From the NCBI GenBank assembly GCA_015069695.1, contig JADCRZ010000004.1:124001-188000 (forward strand): a DNA stretch of 64,000 nt, written 5' to 3'. Shown here one piece after another: positions 8,274 to 16,717 of the stretch (the stretch's first letter is position 1; every line of letters begins with the position of its first letter). This stretch comes from Williamsia sp. GTDB lineage: Bacteria; Bacteroidota; Bacteroidia; Chitinophagales; Chitinophagaceae. The notes under the pieces are model-generated. The model saw only the letters and a program-made list of their open reading frames with translations, ran no database searches and was not told where the DNA came from. The translations under genes were made by a program, and so were the position numbers.

Positions 8274-9638
8274 TTAATCACCCAGGTTTGACGCAATTTT
8301 TCCGGCAAATGTAGTTAGATCCAGCCCTTCAAAATTCCCGCTGCTCATCAAAAGCAAATTTGAATTGGAATAATCCTGTTGCTCCAGCCATTCTTCCAGC
8401 TCCTGCCTGTTGTTGATCACCTTTAATCCCTCCTTTGCAAATCCATGGGCAACCTGTTCTTTTGCGATCGGCGGCATTTTTTTAATGGCCAGTGCATGAT
8501 CTGAATAATAAACCGCAGCCTGGTCGGCGGCGTCTGCAACACCGCGGTACTGCTCCAAAAATTCAGCATTCAGGCTGCTATACGTATGTAACTCGATCAG
8601 GGCGATCAGTTTCCGGGAAGGAAACTGTTGCTTGACAGCTTCAATGGTGGCTTTTACTTTGGAGGGTGCATGCGCAAAATCGCGGTACATGCGGAAGGTA
8701 TTGCCTTCAGCCAGCAGTTCCAAGCGTTTGCTGGCACCTTTAAAGCTTTCCATGGCCTTTACAAAATCAGCCGCAGCAATACCAAGCTCGGCACAGGCCA
8801 GGAAGGCCGCATGCATGTTAAGCAGGTTGTGGTTCCCGAATATCTTTAATTTTCCGGTTACTCCTTCCAACCTTACCCATGTTGTTCCCTCTTCTACCCA
8901 GTGTTCGGGAATTCCATACCCGGTGCTCCGGGCAATATCCATCTCTTTCACCAGTTCGCGCAACTGCGGATCGGTTTCATTGTAAATCAGAATGCCGCCC
9001 TTTTCAATTTTCCGGATGAATGTCGCAAACTGTGCCAGGTATAGTTCGAATGTAGGGAACACGTTGATGTGGTCCCAGGCTATGCCGGTAAGAATGGCAA
9101 CATGCGGAAAAAAGAAATGAAACTTTGGCCGGCGTTCCAGGGTGCTTGCCGGATATTCGTCCCCTTCGCATACAATGAGCGGAGCGTCGGTGATGTTCAC
9201 GGATTGGCTAAATCCTTCTACTTTGGCGCCCACCAGGTAATCAAACTGCTTTCCCAACTTCTGCAACACATGCATGATCATGGAAGTAGTGGTGGTTTTT
9301 CCATGACTGCCCCCGACTACCACCCTGGTTTTCTGCCTGCTTTCTTCATATATATAGGCCGGGAACGAGTAAATTTTCAGGTTCAGTTCCTGGGCCCTGA
9401 GCAGTTCCGGATTGTCGCCCCTGGCATGCATACCCAATATTACGGCATCGAGTCCGGCATTGATCTTTTCGGGGTACCATCCAATGAAAGCCGGAAGCAG
9501 CCCTTCCTGTTCCAGGTTTCCCCGGGCCGGTTCAAATATCTCATCGTCGCTTCCTGTTACCTTGTACCCCTTTTTTTTGAGGGCGATGGCCAGCTGGTGC
9601 ATCACACTTCCCCCGATGGCAATGAAATGAACTGTCAT
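8274..9638 (-). CDS. mpl: Mpl-like UDP-MurNAc:tripeptide ligase (murein recycling)
   Basis: A Mur-ligase-family protein of 454 aa. The N-terminal Rossmann domain carries FIAIGGSVMHQLAIAL, where the MHxLA pattern is typical of Mpl rather than MurC. The ATP loop GSHGKTTT lies at 110-117, and the Mur central and C-terminal domains follow (GNHNLLNMHAA; YRDFAHAPSKVKATIEA). Mpl joins recycled L-Ala-D-Glu-meso-DAP tripeptide to UDP-MurNAc in the cytoplasm, feeding peptidoglycan synthesis. MurC is the alternative, but that gene normally sits in the mur/fts cluster, which is absent here. A TAATTTTG box (minus strand) lies about 50 bases upstream of the ATG. Confidence 0.88.
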   Translation of the reverse strand: MTVHFIAIGGSVMHQLAIALKKKGYKVTGSDDEIFEPARGNLEQEGLLPAFIGWYPEKINAGLDAVILGMHARGDNPELLRAQELNLKIYSFPAYIYEESRQKTRVVVGGSHGKTTTTSMIMHVLQKLGKQFDYLVGAKVEGFSQSVNITDAPLIVCEGDEYPASTLERRPKFHFFFPHVAILTGIAWDHINVFPTFELYLAQFATFIRKIEKGGILIYNETDPQLRELVKEMDIARSTGYGIPEHWVEEGTTWVRLEGVTGKLKIFGNHNLLNMHAAFLACAELGIAAADFVKAMESFKGASKRLELLAEGNTFRMYRDFAHAPSKVKATIEAVKQQFPSRKLIALIELHTYSSLNAEFLEQYRGVADAADQAAVYYSDHALAIKKMPPIAKEQVAHGFAKEGLKVINNRQELEEWLEQQDYSNSNLLLMSSGNFEGLDLTTFAGKIASNLGD

Positions 9639-9684
9639 ATAAGAATTTTGCGGGTGCTAAAAGTATTCCAGGAAAAGCGACCCT

Positions 9685-9692
9685 CAAAATTA
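9685..9692 (-). promoter_or_regulatory. Candidate -7 box upstream of mpl
   Basis: Read on the minus strand this is TAATTTTG, an exact TAnnTTTG match, placed to give a leader of about 40 bases before the mpl ATG at 9638. No clear -33 TTTG is visible, so support is partial. Confidence 0.4.
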
Positions 9693-9773
9693 AATTACAG
9701 GCCGCTTTAACATAAAATATCGAAAAATTTGTATTTATTTTGTGGCCGGTTACCCCCAAATATTTTTATTTAT

Positions 9774-9902
9774 ATGAAGAAAAAGTTTGTTTACTGGGCC
9801 TTATTTGTAGTTCTGTGCTTGGCCGGCACTTCCTGTGCCTCCTCCAAAGCAGGCTGCAAAATGTCGCAGAGCATGGTTGGCTACGGCAGCGGGCGCAGAT
9901 AA
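9774..9902 (+). CDS. Very small predicted lipoprotein, 42 aa
   Basis: Reading from the ATG at 9774 gives a 42-residue protein: a Lys-rich start (MKKKFVYW), a hydrophobic stretch, then LAGTSC, a lipobox with the acylated Cys at residue 21. Only about 21 residues would remain after cleavage, ending in VGYGSGRR. The AT-rich leader (TATTTTTATTTAT) fits Bacteroidota translation starts. It lies 51 bases upstream of the YtxJ gene on the same strand, so the two may be co-transcribed. I know no function for it. Its short length makes it easy to overlook, but the complete signal-peptide-II architecture argues that it is real. Confidence 0.65.
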   Translation: MKKKFVYWALFVVLCLAGTSCASSKAGCKMSQSMVGYGSGRR

Positions 9903-9953
9903 GGGGCAGTAATCCGGAGGTCCAGATTTCTTGCTATAAGACTGAATAAAACG

Positions 9954-10295
9954 ATGCGTATGAATTGGATACAGATTACCAGCGAGGCTCAATTAGAAGA
10001 AATTAAAGCTAAATCAAAGACCAAACCCCAGGTTGTTTTTAAACATTCTTTCCGCTGCTCTATCAGCGGCATGACAAAGAGCCGGCTTGAAAGAAGCCAG
10101 CAGCCGGATAACATAGATTTTTACTTTCTCGATCTGATCAACTACAGAAGTATTTCCAACAAAATTTCTGAAGATTTCAAGGTATGGCACGAATCGCCCC
10201 AGGTATTGCTCATTAAAAACGGGGAATGCATCTATGATGAAAGCCACACCGCCATCCGCATGGAGGAAATTGTGGAACAAGCCCTAACCAGCTGA
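9954..10295 (+). CDS. ytxJ: YtxJ-like bacillithiol-system thioredoxin-fold protein
   Basis: A 113-aa monothiol thioredoxin-fold protein of the DUF2847/YtxJ family, proposed to remove bacillithiol from proteins (bacilliredoxin-like). The fold is visible as VVFKHSFRCSISGM, where the single Cys at the helix start replaces the usual CxxC, and the later cis-Pro strand ESPQVLLIKNGECIY. The position after Cys is Ser, where family members often have CP; Cys35 is the candidate active residue. It is cytosolic, with no signal peptide. ATG codons at 9954 and 9960 are both possible starts. The small lipoprotein upstream is probably in the same transcript. No bacillithiol biosynthesis gene lies in the window. 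Confidence 0.85.
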   Translation: MRMNWIQITSEAQLEEIKAKSKTKPQVVFKHSFRCSISGMTKSRLERSQQPDNIDFYFLDLINYRSISNKISEDFKVWHESPQVLLIKNGECIYDESHTAIRMEEIVEQALTS

Positions 10296-10484
10296 TCCTT
10301 CTTTCTCCCTTCCCCTCTCCCCCTCTTTTTTATTCTGCTTGTACAGCCGCTTTCACAGGCTGCAGGCCTCTCTTTTCCTGATTTTTTACATACGCGGCTG
10401 TAGCCCTTTGCAAGCCTGTGGGGAACCTTTTGCGGGTAAAATGTTTGGTACCATTTTGGGACTACCAATAAAAAATTGATACCC

Positions 10485-10871
10485 ATGGAAGAAAAGAATG
10501 AACAGCGTTCGGTTGAAGGGAATGTTTCTGACGCAGTATTCGGCACTTCATCCGACGCCATCATAGAGGGCCTTCACCAGGGCATTCTCACTACCCAGTC
10601 TTTTGGTGATGCCCAAGAAGAGGGAGAACCAGGAGATCGTGACCAGATTGTAAACCAGCAAGACCAACAGGATATAACCAACGCATCTGAAGATGATGAA
10701 TTTACAGCTTCTCCATCCACCGAGGCTTTACTGCGTACAACACCCGGTGCACCCCTGATGAGCCAGACAGAAGCAACGTCTATTTTATCTGAAAATGAAC
10801 ACCTCGATGAGGCAGGCGACAGTGAAGAAGGCGTGAATTCCAAAAATTCAGAGAAAGATAAGATCAACTAA
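10485..10871 (+). CDS. Acidic, probably disordered hypothetical protein, 128 aa
   Basis: I do not recognise this protein. It is very rich in Glu, Asp, Ser, Thr and Gln, has few hydrophobic residues and no Cys or Trp, and looks intrinsically disordered; a short stretch near residues 18-35 (DAVFGTSSDAIIEGLHQGIL) is the only part that could fold. The ATG at 10485 follows an A-rich leader. It lies in the gap between ytxJ and rpoN and seems to be transcribed alone. It may be lineage-restricted. Codon use is like that of the neighbours, which supports a real gene, but without homologues confidence is moderate. Confidence 0.55.
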   Translation: MEEKNEQRSVEGNVSDAVFGTSSDAIIEGLHQGILTTQSFGDAQEEGEPGDRDQIVNQQDQQDITNASEDDEFTASPSTEALLRTTPGAPLMSQTEATSILSENEHLDEAGDSEEGVNSKNSEKDKIN

Positions 10872-11034
10872 ACTTCTACCGGATTATAGCACCGGAGCCC
10901 CCCGCCGTGTTTGTACATTTCCTTCAGCAGCCGTAAGCTTCTTTTTAATCCTTGCCATATAAATGCATGCATGCTGCTGATAGGGGGAAGCCTTGTACAC
11001 GATGGGGAAATTGTTCCAAAGTAAATATCATATC

Positions 11035-12450
11035 ATGCTTCAGCAGAATCTCTCGCAGAAACAACAATTAAAAATTTTACCCCAGCAAATACAGTTACTT
11101 AACCTATTCCATCTAAATACTCTTGAACTGGAACAACGGATTCAGCAGGAAATTGAAGAAAATCCCCTGCTGGAAGAAGTAAAGACCGAAGACGACCTAA
11201 CCGCCGATAAATACAACAAAGACTCGCTGCAGGACTACAAAGACTACGAAGAATACGTTTACGACGATCTGCCTGATTACAAACTGGAATACGAGAATTA
11301 TTTCAACAGTGAAAAAATCCCGGAACGGGCCCTGCCGGAGGTCAACGATTTCAGGCAGCTGCTAAAAGAACAGTTTGAATGTTTGCCCTGCAGCGACCAG
11401 GAAAAAATGCTGGCCATGCACCTGATCGACTCCATGAGCGAAGATGGCCTGCTCGAGCAGTCATTGCTCGATATATCAAACGATGTTTCTTTCCGCAGCA
11501 AACAATGGGTGGAGCCTGCAGACCTGGAAGCCGTTCTGTTGAAAATCCAGCAGCTGGAGCCCGCCGGTGTGGGAGGGCGTTCTATCAGGGAATGTTTGCT
11601 GCTGCAGTTAAAACGCATGAACGGCAAGCGGCCCGATGTGAAAATGGCCATTCAATTGCTTGAATGTTATTTTAACGAACTGGGCAGCCGCAACATGGAT
11701 AAGATCATGCAGGGGCTGAAGATTGATGAAGAAGAGATCCGGATCATCCTTAAACTGATCGCTTCACTCAAAATGAAGCCCGTAGCCGGACTTACTTCAT
11801 CCAACATCCATATCATACCTGACTTCATCATTACCAATGAGGGCGAAGAGCTGGAAGTCAGTTTGTACCGCCAACGCTCCAGCAACCTGCATATCAATAA
11901 AATGTGGATGGAGAACGTAAAAAACACGGAAACAAATACCCAGATCGACAAAGCCACGCGGCAGTATGTGCGCAATAAAATGAACTCCGCACAATGGTTT
12001 ATTTCGGCTATCCAGCAACGTGAATCAACCATGCTCAATGTAATGAAAGCCATCTTGAAACTTCAATACAATTATTTCCTGGAGGGAGACATCAAGCTGA
12101 TCAAACCCATGATCCTGAAGAATGTGGCTGACATTGTGGGTGTTGACATCTCCACCGTTTCACGCATTACCAGCAATAAATACGTGGCGACTCCTTTTGG
12201 GACGCTCCTGCTCAAGGATTTATTTACAGAAGGCATCAGCAACAGCGAAGGTACCGTTATCAGCAACCGGGTTATCCAAACAACCATTGAAGAAGTGATT
12301 GAAAGCGAAGACAAAAGAAAACCCTACACAGACCAGCAACTGGTGGCCATCTTATCGTCCAGAGGTTTCTCGATAGCCAGAAGAACCGTGGCCAAATACC
12401 GGGAAATCCTGCAGATACCCGTGGCACAAATGCGTACGATCTGGGCGTGA
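11035..12450 (+). CDS. rpoN: RNA polymerase sigma-54 factor RpoN
   Basis: Sigma-54, which directs RNA polymerase to -24/-12 promoters that need an AAA+ activator. The Gln/Leu-rich region I is at the start (LPQQIQLLNLFHLNTLELEQ), then an acidic region II, the core-binding domain, the helix-turn-helix (VADIVGVDISTVSRITSNKY) and a C-terminal RpoN box (ARRTVAKYRE). The ATG at 11035 gives 471 aa starting MLQQNLSQKQQ, the usual beginning of the family in this phylum. An ATG at 11002 and a TTG at 10993 are further upstream and would add 11-14 residues. The only sigma-54 activator seen in the window is at 49486. Confidence 0.95.
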   Translation: MLQQNLSQKQQLKILPQQIQLLNLFHLNTLELEQRIQQEIEENPLLEEVKTEDDLTADKYNKDSLQDYKDYEEYVYDDLPDYKLEYENYFNSEKIPERALPEVNDFRQLLKEQFECLPCSDQEKMLAMHLIDSMSEDGLLEQSLLDISNDVSFRSKQWVEPADLEAVLLKIQQLEPAGVGGRSIRECLLLQLKRMNGKRPDVKMAIQLLECYFNELGSRNMDKIMQGLKIDEEEIRIILKLIASLKMKPVAGLTSSNIHIIPDFIITNEGEELEVSLYRQRSSNLHINKMWMENVKNTETNTQIDKATRQYVRNKMNSAQWFISAIQQRESTMLNVMKAILKLQYNYFLEGDIKLIKPMILKNVADIVGVDISTVSRITSNKYVATPFGTLLLKDLFTEGISNSEGTVISNRVIQTTIEEVIESEDKRKPYTDQQLVAILSSRGFSIARRTVAKYREILQIPVAQMRTIWA

Positions 12451-12559
12451 GTGGTTTAGGTTACGGGCGTTTACCGGATATACCATAATTTTAGGTTGAT
12501 TTGGTACCTATGAATTTTTTAATCTGTTTTTTCCAGCAGAAAGTCAACCGCCGAACAGA

Positions 12560-14191
12560 ATGGATAAAAGTGATGGAAATTACCTGACCGGTCTGAAACA
12601 AGCTTATAAAAGCTGTAAAGCTGCGTCTGTGCCTGAAGCAATTCTCCGGCTTCTGCCCCAGGTGGTTTTTACCTGGCGTGCAGAAGATCCGGGATGGGAA
12701 GTGTGCAATGAAGACAAACTGCATTCCCTGTTGGGCTACAATGCTGCTGAAGTAAAAGCATGGAGTCATTTGTTGCACCCCATTCATCCTGACGACCTCC
12801 CGAACGCATCCGAACAGCTCAACAAAACAAACCAGCTGGAGGGAGATGAGCAGCTTTCTTTTTCCTGCAGGCTTCTTCATAAGTCCGGTGAAATCAAGTA
12901 CGCAACCATCAGGATGACCCTCCTGGACCAGGTACCGGGAGGCAGGGCAGATGCATTTCTGTGCATGGTGGAAGACAATACAGAAAAGGTGGAGCTAAGG
13001 AAAATACTTACCCATCTGCAGGCAGTGCAAACTGCAACGGCAGACTTATTAACCTACAAGGAAATGGTTGATGAAAGGGAATATTTTCTCAACCAGGGCT
13101 CCTGGGAAACCATCCTGCAAACAGGTGAAACAACCTGGTCGAAAGGCATGTACCATATTTTTGGTTACGATACCAAGATGGAAATGGAAGAGCTGAAGGT
13201 GACGAATATCCTGCATCTCGCCCACCTAACCGAAGAAGAAAAGGAAAAGCACCTGGCAGACTGGAAGCAGGCTCTCAAGGAAAAACAAGACTATGTGCGG
13301 GAAGCTTCTATTGTGACTATACACGGAGAACAAAAGCAGGTAGAAACCTATGGCAAGATCATCCGGAACAAAGAGGGGGTTGCGGAAAAAGTAATCGGCA
13401 CAACGCGGGATGTAACTTCTTTGAACCAGTACAAACGCAGCCTGGAAGAAAAGATCAACGAGCTCAATCACCGCAACAGTGACCTGGAGGGATTTGCCTA
13501 TATCGCTTCCCATGATCTGCAGGAGCCCCTGCGCAAGCTGACCGCTTTCAGCGAGCGGCTGCAAACAAAATTCAAGCAACAACTGGGCGAAGAAGGACAG
13601 CTTTACCTGGACCGGATCGTCGCATCTACAGTGAACATGCAGATGCTGATCGACAGCCTGCTGGAATTCTCGCGTACAGCCCGGTCGAACAGGCTGTTCT
13701 CCAAGCACTCCTTGACTGACCTGCTGCATGCCACCCAGTCTGATCTTGAGTTAAAGATCGAAGAATCAGGTACCCGCATAGAAGCTGCACCTCTCCCCTC
13801 TCTTGATGTCAATCCCTCGCAAATCAAACAGCTTTTTAGTAATTTGCTGAGCAATTCAATTAAATTCAAGAAAGCAGATCAAGCTCCCATCATCAACGTA
13901 TCCTGCGAAATGCTTACCCATCCTGAAAGAAAAAACCATCATTTAAGAAACAACAAGAATTATTACAAGTTACTCGTTAAAGACAACGGAATCGGGTTTG
14001 AAAAGGAATATGCAGAAAGGATCTTCCAGATTTTTCAGCGCTTGCACGGAAAGCATGAATATCCGGGATCTGGCATCGGACTGGCCATTTGTAAAAAGAT
14101 CATGGAAAACCACAATGGCCTTATTTACGCCGATGCAGAACCTGACAGGGGTGCTGTGTTCACGATCATCCTTCCTGAAAATCAATTGTAA
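12560..14191 (+). CDS. PAS-domain sensor histidine kinase
   Basis: A 543-aa soluble sensor kinase without membrane segments. Two PAS-like domains occupy about 25-150 and 175-290; the first has RLLHKSGEIKYATI, typical of PAS/PAC. The dimerisation domain has the phosphorylated histidine at H318 in IASHDLQEPLRK, a sequence common to phytochrome-like kinases. The ATPase domain follows with NLLSNSIKF (N box), DNGIGFE (G1) and GSGIGLAI (G2). It lies 3 bases upstream of a second kinase that begins with a receiver domain, so the two proteins probably form one relay. No transmembrane input is present; signals would be cytosolic. Confidence 0.92.
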   Translation: MDKSDGNYLTGLKQAYKSCKAASVPEAILRLLPQVVFTWRAEDPGWEVCNEDKLHSLLGYNAAEVKAWSHLLHPIHPDDLPNASEQLNKTNQLEGDEQLSFSCRLLHKSGEIKYATIRMTLLDQVPGGRADAFLCMVEDNTEKVELRKILTHLQAVQTATADLLTYKEMVDEREYFLNQGSWETILQTGETTWSKGMYHIFGYDTKMEMEELKVTNILHLAHLTEEEKEKHLADWKQALKEKQDYVREASIVTIHGEQKQVETYGKIIRNKEGVAEKVIGTTRDVTSLNQYKRSLEEKINELNHRNSDLEGFAYIASHDLQEPLRKLTAFSERLQTKFKQQLGEEGQLYLDRIVASTVNMQMLIDSLLEFSRTARSNRLFSKHSLTDLLHATQSDLELKIEESGTRIEAAPLPSLDVNPSQIKQLFSNLLSNSIKFKKADQAPIINVSCEMLTHPERKNHHLRNNKNYYKLLVKDNGIGFEKEYAERIFQIFQRLHGKHEYPGSGIGLAICKKIMENHNGLIYADAEPDRGAVFTIILPENQL

Positions 14192-14194
14192 AAG

Positions 14195-15646
14195 ATGACT
14201 TCTTCAGATAACATAATTCATATTTTGATTATTGATGATGATAAAGATGATTTTATCATTACCAGTGAATATATAAAAGACATTGATTCAGCTAACTTTC
14301 ACATCGACTGGTGTTACAATTACCACGAAGCGCTGGCTTATATGAAGCAGCACAAGTACCACCTGTATTTTGTTGATTACAGACTAGGCGCAAAAACCGG
14401 TTTAGACCTGATCAAGGATGCGATACAGGCTGATTGTGAAGAACCGATTGTATTGCTCACCGGCAAGGGCAACCAGGCTATCGACCGCCAGGCCATGCAG
14501 GCAGGTGCTGCTGATTACCTCATCAAAACCGAGCTCAACACCGAAAAGCTGGAACGATGCATCCGGTATTCAATGGAAAGGGCCGCATCCCTGAAAGCGC
14601 TGAAAACAAATGAGCGCAAATACAGGAGCATCTTTGAACGCTCGAAGGACGCTGTCTTTCTCTCCGATGAACAGCTCACATTTATTGACGTAAACGCCGC
14701 GATGCTTGAACTGCTCGGTTATGACCTGCAGGAAATCAAGAACATCAAACTATATGACCTGATCGACAGCGAACAGGACAAGCTGTTTTTAAAGCAAACC
14801 ATTGAAGAAAGCGGTGAGGTGGATGACATGGAAATAGAGCTGATGACGAAGGAGAGTGACAAGAAAAACTGCATCCTATCGCTCTCTAAGGAAGCTGATG
14901 AGGCCAACAGTTCTTCGTACTACCATGGCATCATCCACGACATTACCCATCTTAAAAAGGCTGAAAAAATAACCCTGCAGGTGGAAAAGCTGGCTGCAGC
15001 CGGCAGGCTTGTACGCACGCTGGCGCACGAAGTAAGAAACCCGCTCAACAACATCAGCCTTTCACTGGAAGAGCTGCAGCAGGAAATCATTGAAAACAAC
15101 CAGCAAAAAGTTTATCTCGATATTATTCAACGCAACAGCAAACGGATCAATGCGATCATTACGGAGCTGTTGGACTCATCCCGGCCCGCCGAGATGTTTA
15201 TGAGCAAGCGCTCGCTGCAGGAAATTATGGACGACAGCATTGCGTCCGCCCTCGACCGGATGATCCTGCAAAAAGTAAAGCTGCAGGTTAATTATCCTTC
15301 AAAACCGGCTTATATCTGGGCCGACAAGGAAAAGCTCAAAATTGCTTTTCTCAATATCATCATCAATGCGGTAGAAGCAATGAAGGGCAAAGATGAGCAG
15401 CAGATAGACATCCAGATCGAATCGCTGCCGCTGCACAATGTTGTAAAAATAGCGGACCAGGGTTGCGGCATCAGCGAAGAAAATCTAACCAGGCTGTTTG
15501 AACCTTATTTCAGCAGCAAGCGCACAGGTGTTGGGTTGGGACTGGCTTCCACCCTGAATATCCTGCAGTCGCACAAAGCAAACATTGAAGTAAGTTCTGA
15601 GCTGGATATAGGCACCTCATTTATCATTACCTTCTCGGCGCTGTAA
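14195..15646 (+). CDS. Receiver-PAS-histidine kinase hybrid
   Basis: A 483-aa protein with an N-terminal receiver domain (about 8-125; acidic pocket DDDKDD, phospho-acceptor D61 in FVDYRLG), a PAS domain (about 140-255), and a kinase core with H278 in LAHEVRNPLNN and ATPase motifs NIIINAVEAM, DQGCGISEEN and GVGLGLAS. The N-terminal receiver suggests that it is switched by another kinase, most simply the one encoded 3 bases upstream. No DNA-binding domain is present in either protein, so the output must be a third protein outside this pair. A perfect 28-bp hairpin begins right after the stop codon. Confidence 0.92.
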   Translation: MTSSDNIIHILIIDDDKDDFIITSEYIKDIDSANFHIDWCYNYHEALAYMKQHKYHLYFVDYRLGAKTGLDLIKDAIQADCEEPIVLLTGKGNQAIDRQAMQAGAADYLIKTELNTEKLERCIRYSMERAASLKALKTNERKYRSIFERSKDAVFLSDEQLTFIDVNAAMLELLGYDLQEIKNIKLYDLIDSEQDKLFLKQTIEESGEVDDMEIELMTKESDKKNCILSLSKEADEANSSSYYHGIIHDITHLKKAEKITLQVEKLAAAGRLVRTLAHEVRNPLNNISLSLEELQQEIIENNQQKVYLDIIQRNSKRINAIITELLDSSRPAEMFMSKRSLQEIMDDSIASALDRMILQKVKLQVNYPSKPAYIWADKEKLKIAFLNIIINAVEAMKGKDEQQIDIQIESLPLHNVVKIADQGCGISEENLTRLFEPYFSSKRTGVGLGLASTLNILQSHKANIEVSSELDIGTSFIITFSAL

Positions 15647-15710
15647 GCAACTGATAAAAGTAAGAGGGCCGCAATACATCTGTTGCGGCCCTCTTACTTT
15701 TATCAGTTGC
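15647..15710. terminator. Perfect 28-bp inverted repeat, bidirectional terminator
   Basis: Bases 15647-15674 and 15683-15710 are exact reverse complements with an 8-base loop (TACATCTG). The stem starts directly after the kinase stop codon and ends 8 bases before the stop of the convergent beta-barrel gene. The GAGGGCCGCAA core with A/T-rich outer stem can serve as a terminator in both directions. Confidence 0.85.
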
Positions 15711-15718
15711 TGTTGTAA

Positions 15719-16390
15719 TTACAATCCGATACCGATAAACAGTGAAATAACACTGTTCTTTGAATTTCTTGTTGCCTGTCCGGCTACAGATGCATTTCCT
15801 TTACCGACCTCATTCAAGCCGTAGTTGTAGCGGGCTCCAATGGTAAAGTTCTGTACATCCAGGCCCAGTCCACCAGCCAGTCCATAGTCGAACCGCTTGA
15901 AATCGGCTGTTTTCAGGTCTTTGATTTTGTCAACAGATCCTGATGCACTGTTCAGGCGCGTAATGTCGGCATTAACAAGGTAAGCAGCGTAAGGGCCAGC
16001 CTGCAAATTCAGGTTTTTTACGATGTTAATCACAGCGAGTACAGGCAGCTCTACATAGTTCAGGTTAAAGCGGTATTCACCGTTGCCAAGCAGCACATTG
16101 TTGTAGGCCAGCTTTGCACCCTTGCCGCTGTACAGCAATTCAGGCTGAAGGGAAAATCCTCTTGCCAGGGGAAGTTTTGCGTAAAGACCTAAATTAAAGC
16201 TTGCCTTCATATTCTCATCCTGTACATCATCTACATAAAGATTGCTTAAGTTCAAGCCACCTTTTACACCGAATTTGGGCGAGAGAGAGCCTTCGAAGGA
16301 AGTTTGCTGCTCCTGAGCGGATACAACCTGAAACATACAAAGCGCACATGCCATTGCCACGAGGTTAGCACACAGATTCTTTCTTTTCAT
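15719..16390 (-). CDS. Outer-membrane beta-barrel protein (PorT-like)
   Basis: A 223-aa protein with a signal peptide (MKRKNLCANLVAMACALCMF, cleavage near VVSAQ) followed by alternating strands typical of the small eight-stranded barrel family in Bacteroidota: KFGVKGGLNLSNL near the start, LQPELLYSGKGA, YVELPVLAVINI, LNLQAGPYAAYL and a C-terminal ISLFIGIGL strand. Residue patterns match the PorT/outer membrane protein beta-barrel domain. The role is unknown; such barrels may be structural or binding proteins. I chose the ATG at 16390, which opens the signal peptide; an upstream ATG at 16504 would add 38 unlikely residues. Confidence 0.88.
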   Translation of the reverse strand: MKRKNLCANLVAMACALCMFQVVSAQEQQTSFEGSLSPKFGVKGGLNLSNLYVDDVQDENMKASFNLGLYAKLPLARGFSLQPELLYSGKGAKLAYNNVLLGNGEYRFNLNYVELPVLAVINIVKNLNLQAGPYAAYLVNADITRLNSASGSVDKIKDLKTADFKRFDYGLAGGLGLDVQNFTIGARYNYGLNEVGKGNASVAGQATRNSKNSVISLFIGIGL

Positions 16391-16717
16391 TTTGAGTAGA
16401 TTTGTTTTCTCCTCTTTTACAAATACTATTCCTTCGCAGTAAACACTTGGACGGCCTGGATTTTGACGGCCATAATGCGGAATCCACTCTACGTGGCTGC
16501 GCAACTTATTTCAATACCAAACTCGGCAAACAAAGGAACTTTAACCATTTTTTAGTTTCTTAAAATGGTGGGTGTGCACAAAATAAAAAGCGCCTGTAGC
16601 TCACCTCAGGGTGCACGCTACGGGCGCTATCATTCATAACTAAGACTACAGATCAGGTTCTCATGTGGATATGAAATTTATCAAAATGGTGCACGTGATC
16701 TTTGATCAGCGCTGTTT
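16391..16717. other. Intergenic region with a terminator and no gene seen
   Basis: This 327-base stretch holds the leader of the beta-barrel gene (AT-rich, with TAGTATTTG on the minus strand, which misses the promoter consensus by spacing) and the terminator of the four-helix protein gene at 16581-16628. I see no convincing coding sequence or RNA gene in the rest. Confidence 0.6.
16581..16628 (-). terminator. Rho-independent terminator after the four-helix protein gene
   Basis: AGCGCCTGTAGC (16589-16600) pairs with GCTACGGGCGCT (16617-16628) with one G-T wobble, and an inner CACC/GGTG helps close the loop. On the minus strand the stem is followed by TTTTTATTT, the classic arrangement. Confidence 0.82.

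Noticed and set aside
9069-9710. A 213-codon open frame on the plus strand opposite mpl
   Set aside because: mpl is certain on the other strand by its Mur-ligase motifs; the reverse frame has no domain, signal or leader and is a shadow of codon bias.
10444-12508. TTTGGTACC present upstream of both the acidic orphan and the first kinase gene
   Set aside because: The same core also occurs inside coding sequence (for example near 62335), so the two upstream copies are probably chance.
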